Source: Fluviirhizobium alvei (GTDB lineage Bacteria; Pseudomonadota; Alphaproteobacteria; Rhizobiales; Rhizobiaceae). Taken from it: a stretch of 64,000 nt of DNA. Below the pieces are notes generated by a model. It worked only from the letters and a program-made list of their open reading frames with translations. It made no database searches and was not told the origin of the DNA. The stretch lies in NCBI RefSeq assembly GCF_030551875.1, contig NZ_JAUOZU010000006.1:310001-374000 (forward strand). The letters run 5' to 3'. The translations under genes and the position numbers were made by a program. This document shows, piece by piece, positions 62,307-64,000 of this stretch; position 1 is the stretch's first letter; each line of letters begins with the position of its first letter.

Positions 62307-63569
62307 TCAGGGGAACAGGCCGCGCATGGCCTTGGCCTTGGCAACCTTGTCGACACCGATCGCCATGGCGGCAACACGGTGCGGGACATCGTCCTTGTCG
62401 ACACGCGCCATCACGCGTTCGAACGCATCATCGAGTAGGCCGCGCAGGCGGGTGATGACCTCGTTGCGACCCCAGAACAGCTGCTGCAGGTCCTGCACCC
62501 ATTCGAAGTAGGACACGATGACGCCGCCGGAGTTGCACAGAATGTCCGGAATGACGAAGATTTCCTTGCGGCGCGACAGGAGAACCGCATCGGCCTCCGG
62601 CGTTGTCGGTCCGTTGGCGGCCTCGGCCAGAATACGGCATTGCAGCCGCGGCGCCACCTTTTCATCGATCACGCGCTCGATTGCCGCCGGAACGAGAATG
62701 TCGCACGGCTGCACGAGCAGCTCATTGGCATCGAACAGCGCTTCCGTCGAGAAGCCGGCAAGCGACCCGTGGGCGGCCATATGCGCAACGAGCTTGTCGA
62801 CATCCAGACCCTTGCGGTCGAAATAGCAGGCGGTATGGTCCGAGACACCGATGATCGAAACGCCCTGGCGGGCAAGTTCGATGGCCGCGAAAGAGCCGAC
62901 ATTGCCGAAACCCTGAATGATCGCCGTCGATCCGGCGGCCGGCATATTGAGCCGTTCGAGCGCGCGGGCGATCAGATGCGCGACCCCGAGACCGGTTGCC
63001 TCGCGCCGCCCTTCGGTGCCGCCCGAGGAGACCGGCTTGCCGGTGACGATCTCGTTGACGGTGCGGCCCTGATACATCGAATAGGTATCCATGAACCAGG
63101 CCATCACCTGCTCGTTGGTACCCATGTCCGGTGCCATGACATCGATATGGGGTCCGACGAACGGGATCATTTCCTGCATGTAGCGGCGTGACAGGCCTTC
63201 CAACTCGCGTCGGCTCAGCTTGTAGGGATCGACTGTGACGCCACCCTTGGCGCCGCCATAGGGCAGGCCGGCGAGTGCGCATTTCCAGCTCATCCAGATC
63301 GCGAGCGCCGAAACCTCGCCGATATCGACAGAGGGCGCGAAACGCGTACCGCCTTTCGTCGGTCCGAGCGTCAGGTGATGTTGGACGCGGTAGCCCTGGA
63401 AGACGGCCGTTTCGCCATTGTCGAGATGGATCGGGCATGAAATCGTAATTGCACGCTTCGGATAAAGCAGCCGGTCCCTGTGGCCTTCCGGTATTTCCAG
63501 ATAGTTCGCCACCGACACAAACTGGTTGCGGGCCATTTCGAAAACCGGCCCCGTATAGATGTTGGACAT
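62307..63569 (-). CDS. Glutamate dehydrogenase (Glu/Leu/Phe/Val family)
   Basis: 420-residue oxidoreductase, reversible conversion of glutamate to 2-oxoglutarate and ammonium. The active-site Lys is in GLPYGGAKGGV and the nucleotide fold has IIQGFGNVGSF. The first residues SNIYTGPVFE follow ATG 63569, preceded by AGGGAAGGA; an upstream start at 63590 is weaker. Length is that of the hexameric GDH, near the Leu dehydrogenase subfamily also possible. Located at the edge of the window, no nitrogen genes beside it. Confidence 0.9.
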   Translation of the reverse strand: MSNIYTGPVFEMARNQFVSVANYLEIPEGHRDRLLYPKRAITISCPIHLDNGETAVFQGYRVQHHLTLGPTKGGTRFAPSVDIGEVSALAIWMSWKCALAGLPYGGAKGGVTVDPYKLSRRELEGLSRRYMQEMIPFVGPHIDVMAPDMGTNEQVMAWFMDTYSMYQGRTVNEIVTGKPVSSGGTEGRREATGLGVAHLIARALERLNMPAAGSTAIIQGFGNVGSFAAIELARQGVSIIGVSDHTACYFDRKGLDVDKLVAHMAAHGSLAGFSTEALFDANELLVQPCDILVPAAIERVIDEKVAPRLQCRILAEAANGPTTPEADAVLLSRRKEIFVIPDILCNSGGVIVSYFEWVQDLQQLFWGRNEVITRLRGLLDDAFERVMARVDKDDVPHRVAAMAIGVDKVAKAKAMRGLFP

Positions 63570-63931
63570 TCCTTCCCTCGATCCCGTCAAGCCCCACTCC
63601 CTGGGTCTGCCGACTGCCGGCGTGGGGCCATTTATCTGGACTCGGCAGCGGCAAATTCACTCTGCCATGCCTTCATCAAAAAATGTCGAAAATCTGCATT
63701 TTGAGCTCTGATTTCATAAGAAATGTGCGCTCTTCGACGATTTTTCTCCAAAAATGAGGTCGATGGGCGCGAAATCTATCGAAAGTCGTCAAAAATCTAT
63801 AAAATTAGAAAGTCATGATATTGCTTAAGCTGCGTGTCGGATCGCCAAATTCCGGTACACGGAATCCCTGGACGCCTGCTGGTCGAGGAGGGCGGTCAAG
63901 ATCTCGCACTTGGCAGTGTCGCGACATCATG
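63570..63931. other. Gene-free stretch, AT-rich in part
   Basis: No reading frame with recognisable protein features. The part 63660-63830 is AT-rich with several A and T runs, fitting a promoter region for the leftward glutamate dehydrogenase gene. The rest shows no structure I can name. Confidence 0.5.
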
Positions 63932-64000
63932 TTAGCTGATCGTGACCGAGCGCGGATTCCCGTCCGCAACCATCCTCTTAACGGCGTCTGCCGGTATGGC
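63932..64000 (-). CDS. Possible C-terminal end of a leftward gene
   Basis: The minus strand reads 22 codons from the window edge to a TAA at 63932: AIPADAVKRMVADGNPRSVT, then IS. The composition is plausible for coding sequence, but so short a piece may be chance. The gene itself would lie outside the window. Confidence 0.3.
   Translation of the reverse strand, partial: AIPADAVKRMVADGNPRSVTIS

Noticed and set aside
1-64000. Integrated element, prophage or insertion sequence
   Set aside because: No integrase, transposase, terminal repeats or composition shift can be seen. The tRNA-Leu is not followed by a repeated 3' end within the window.

Overview
The window reads as a chromosomal segment of an alphaproteobacterium of the order Hyphomicrobiales, most likely Rhizobiaceae (Rhizobium/Agrobacterium type). 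The evidence is the protein repertoire and gene order: dgt-argS-SPOR protein-nagZ-scpAB-tatABC-serS-surE-pcm-nlpD-like, yajC-secDF, cobS/cobT, a Usg protein, DUF1127 proteins, an extensin-like protein, a DivJ/PleC-type kinase and a CCUCCUCCC-loop sRNA. The DNA is evenly GC-rich and almost fully coding. I see no IS element, prophage, integrase or CRISPR array.

Layout. 1-16.6 kb is one long rightward housekeeping run: dNTP hydrolysis, Arg-tRNA synthetase, a SPOR-domain cell-envelope protein, NagZ, the ScpAB kleisin pair, an orphan ABC ATPase, the Tat translocon, Ser-tRNA synthetase, SurE, Pcm and a lipoprotein with a degenerate LytM domain. 16.7-24.2 kb holds a leftward AAA ATPase, then YajC/SecDF with two genes resembling mitochondrial complex I assembly factors, an extensin-like lipoprotein and a TSUP permease. 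24.2-34.8 kb is a mosaic of short operons: aspartic protease/DUF1289/cobS leftward, cobT, the eptA-dgkA pair, a sensor kinase, nuclease-GST-UDG, an Lrp regulator, and AlkD-like/HIBADH-like genes. 34.8-41 kb carries an unrecognised 702-residue membrane protein, a TPR methyltransferase, Usg and a polar amino-acid ABC importer. 41.3-46.7 kb has an OmpA-like protein with a 66-bp tandem repeat, trmFO, two 47-codon DUF1127 genes, an sRNA with three anti-Shine-Dalgarno loops, and tRNA-Leu(UAG). 46.9-63.6 kb has trigger factor, a serralysin-like protease, a secreted caspase-fold protein, a glycosylation cluster (DUF6165, a three-module TPR-glycosyltransferase of 1672 residues, a one-module partner and a GT4 enzyme), a DUF2865 protein, an LpxH-like phosphatase and glutamate dehydrogenase.

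Points of most interest: (1) the minus-strand sRNA at about 46210-46335, whose first two loops are identical, whose third carries the same CCUCCUCCC core, and which lies beside two DUF1127 genes; (2) the TPR-glycosyltransferase array, four related modules spread over two overlapping genes; (3) the unknown membrane protein at 34814-36922; (4) a ribosome-binding site lying wholly inside a terminator-shaped hairpin at 34743-34769; (5) an NDUFAF3-like/NDUFAF6-like gene pair directly behind secDF.

All assignments come from reading motifs, gene order and translated sequence. No database search was run.
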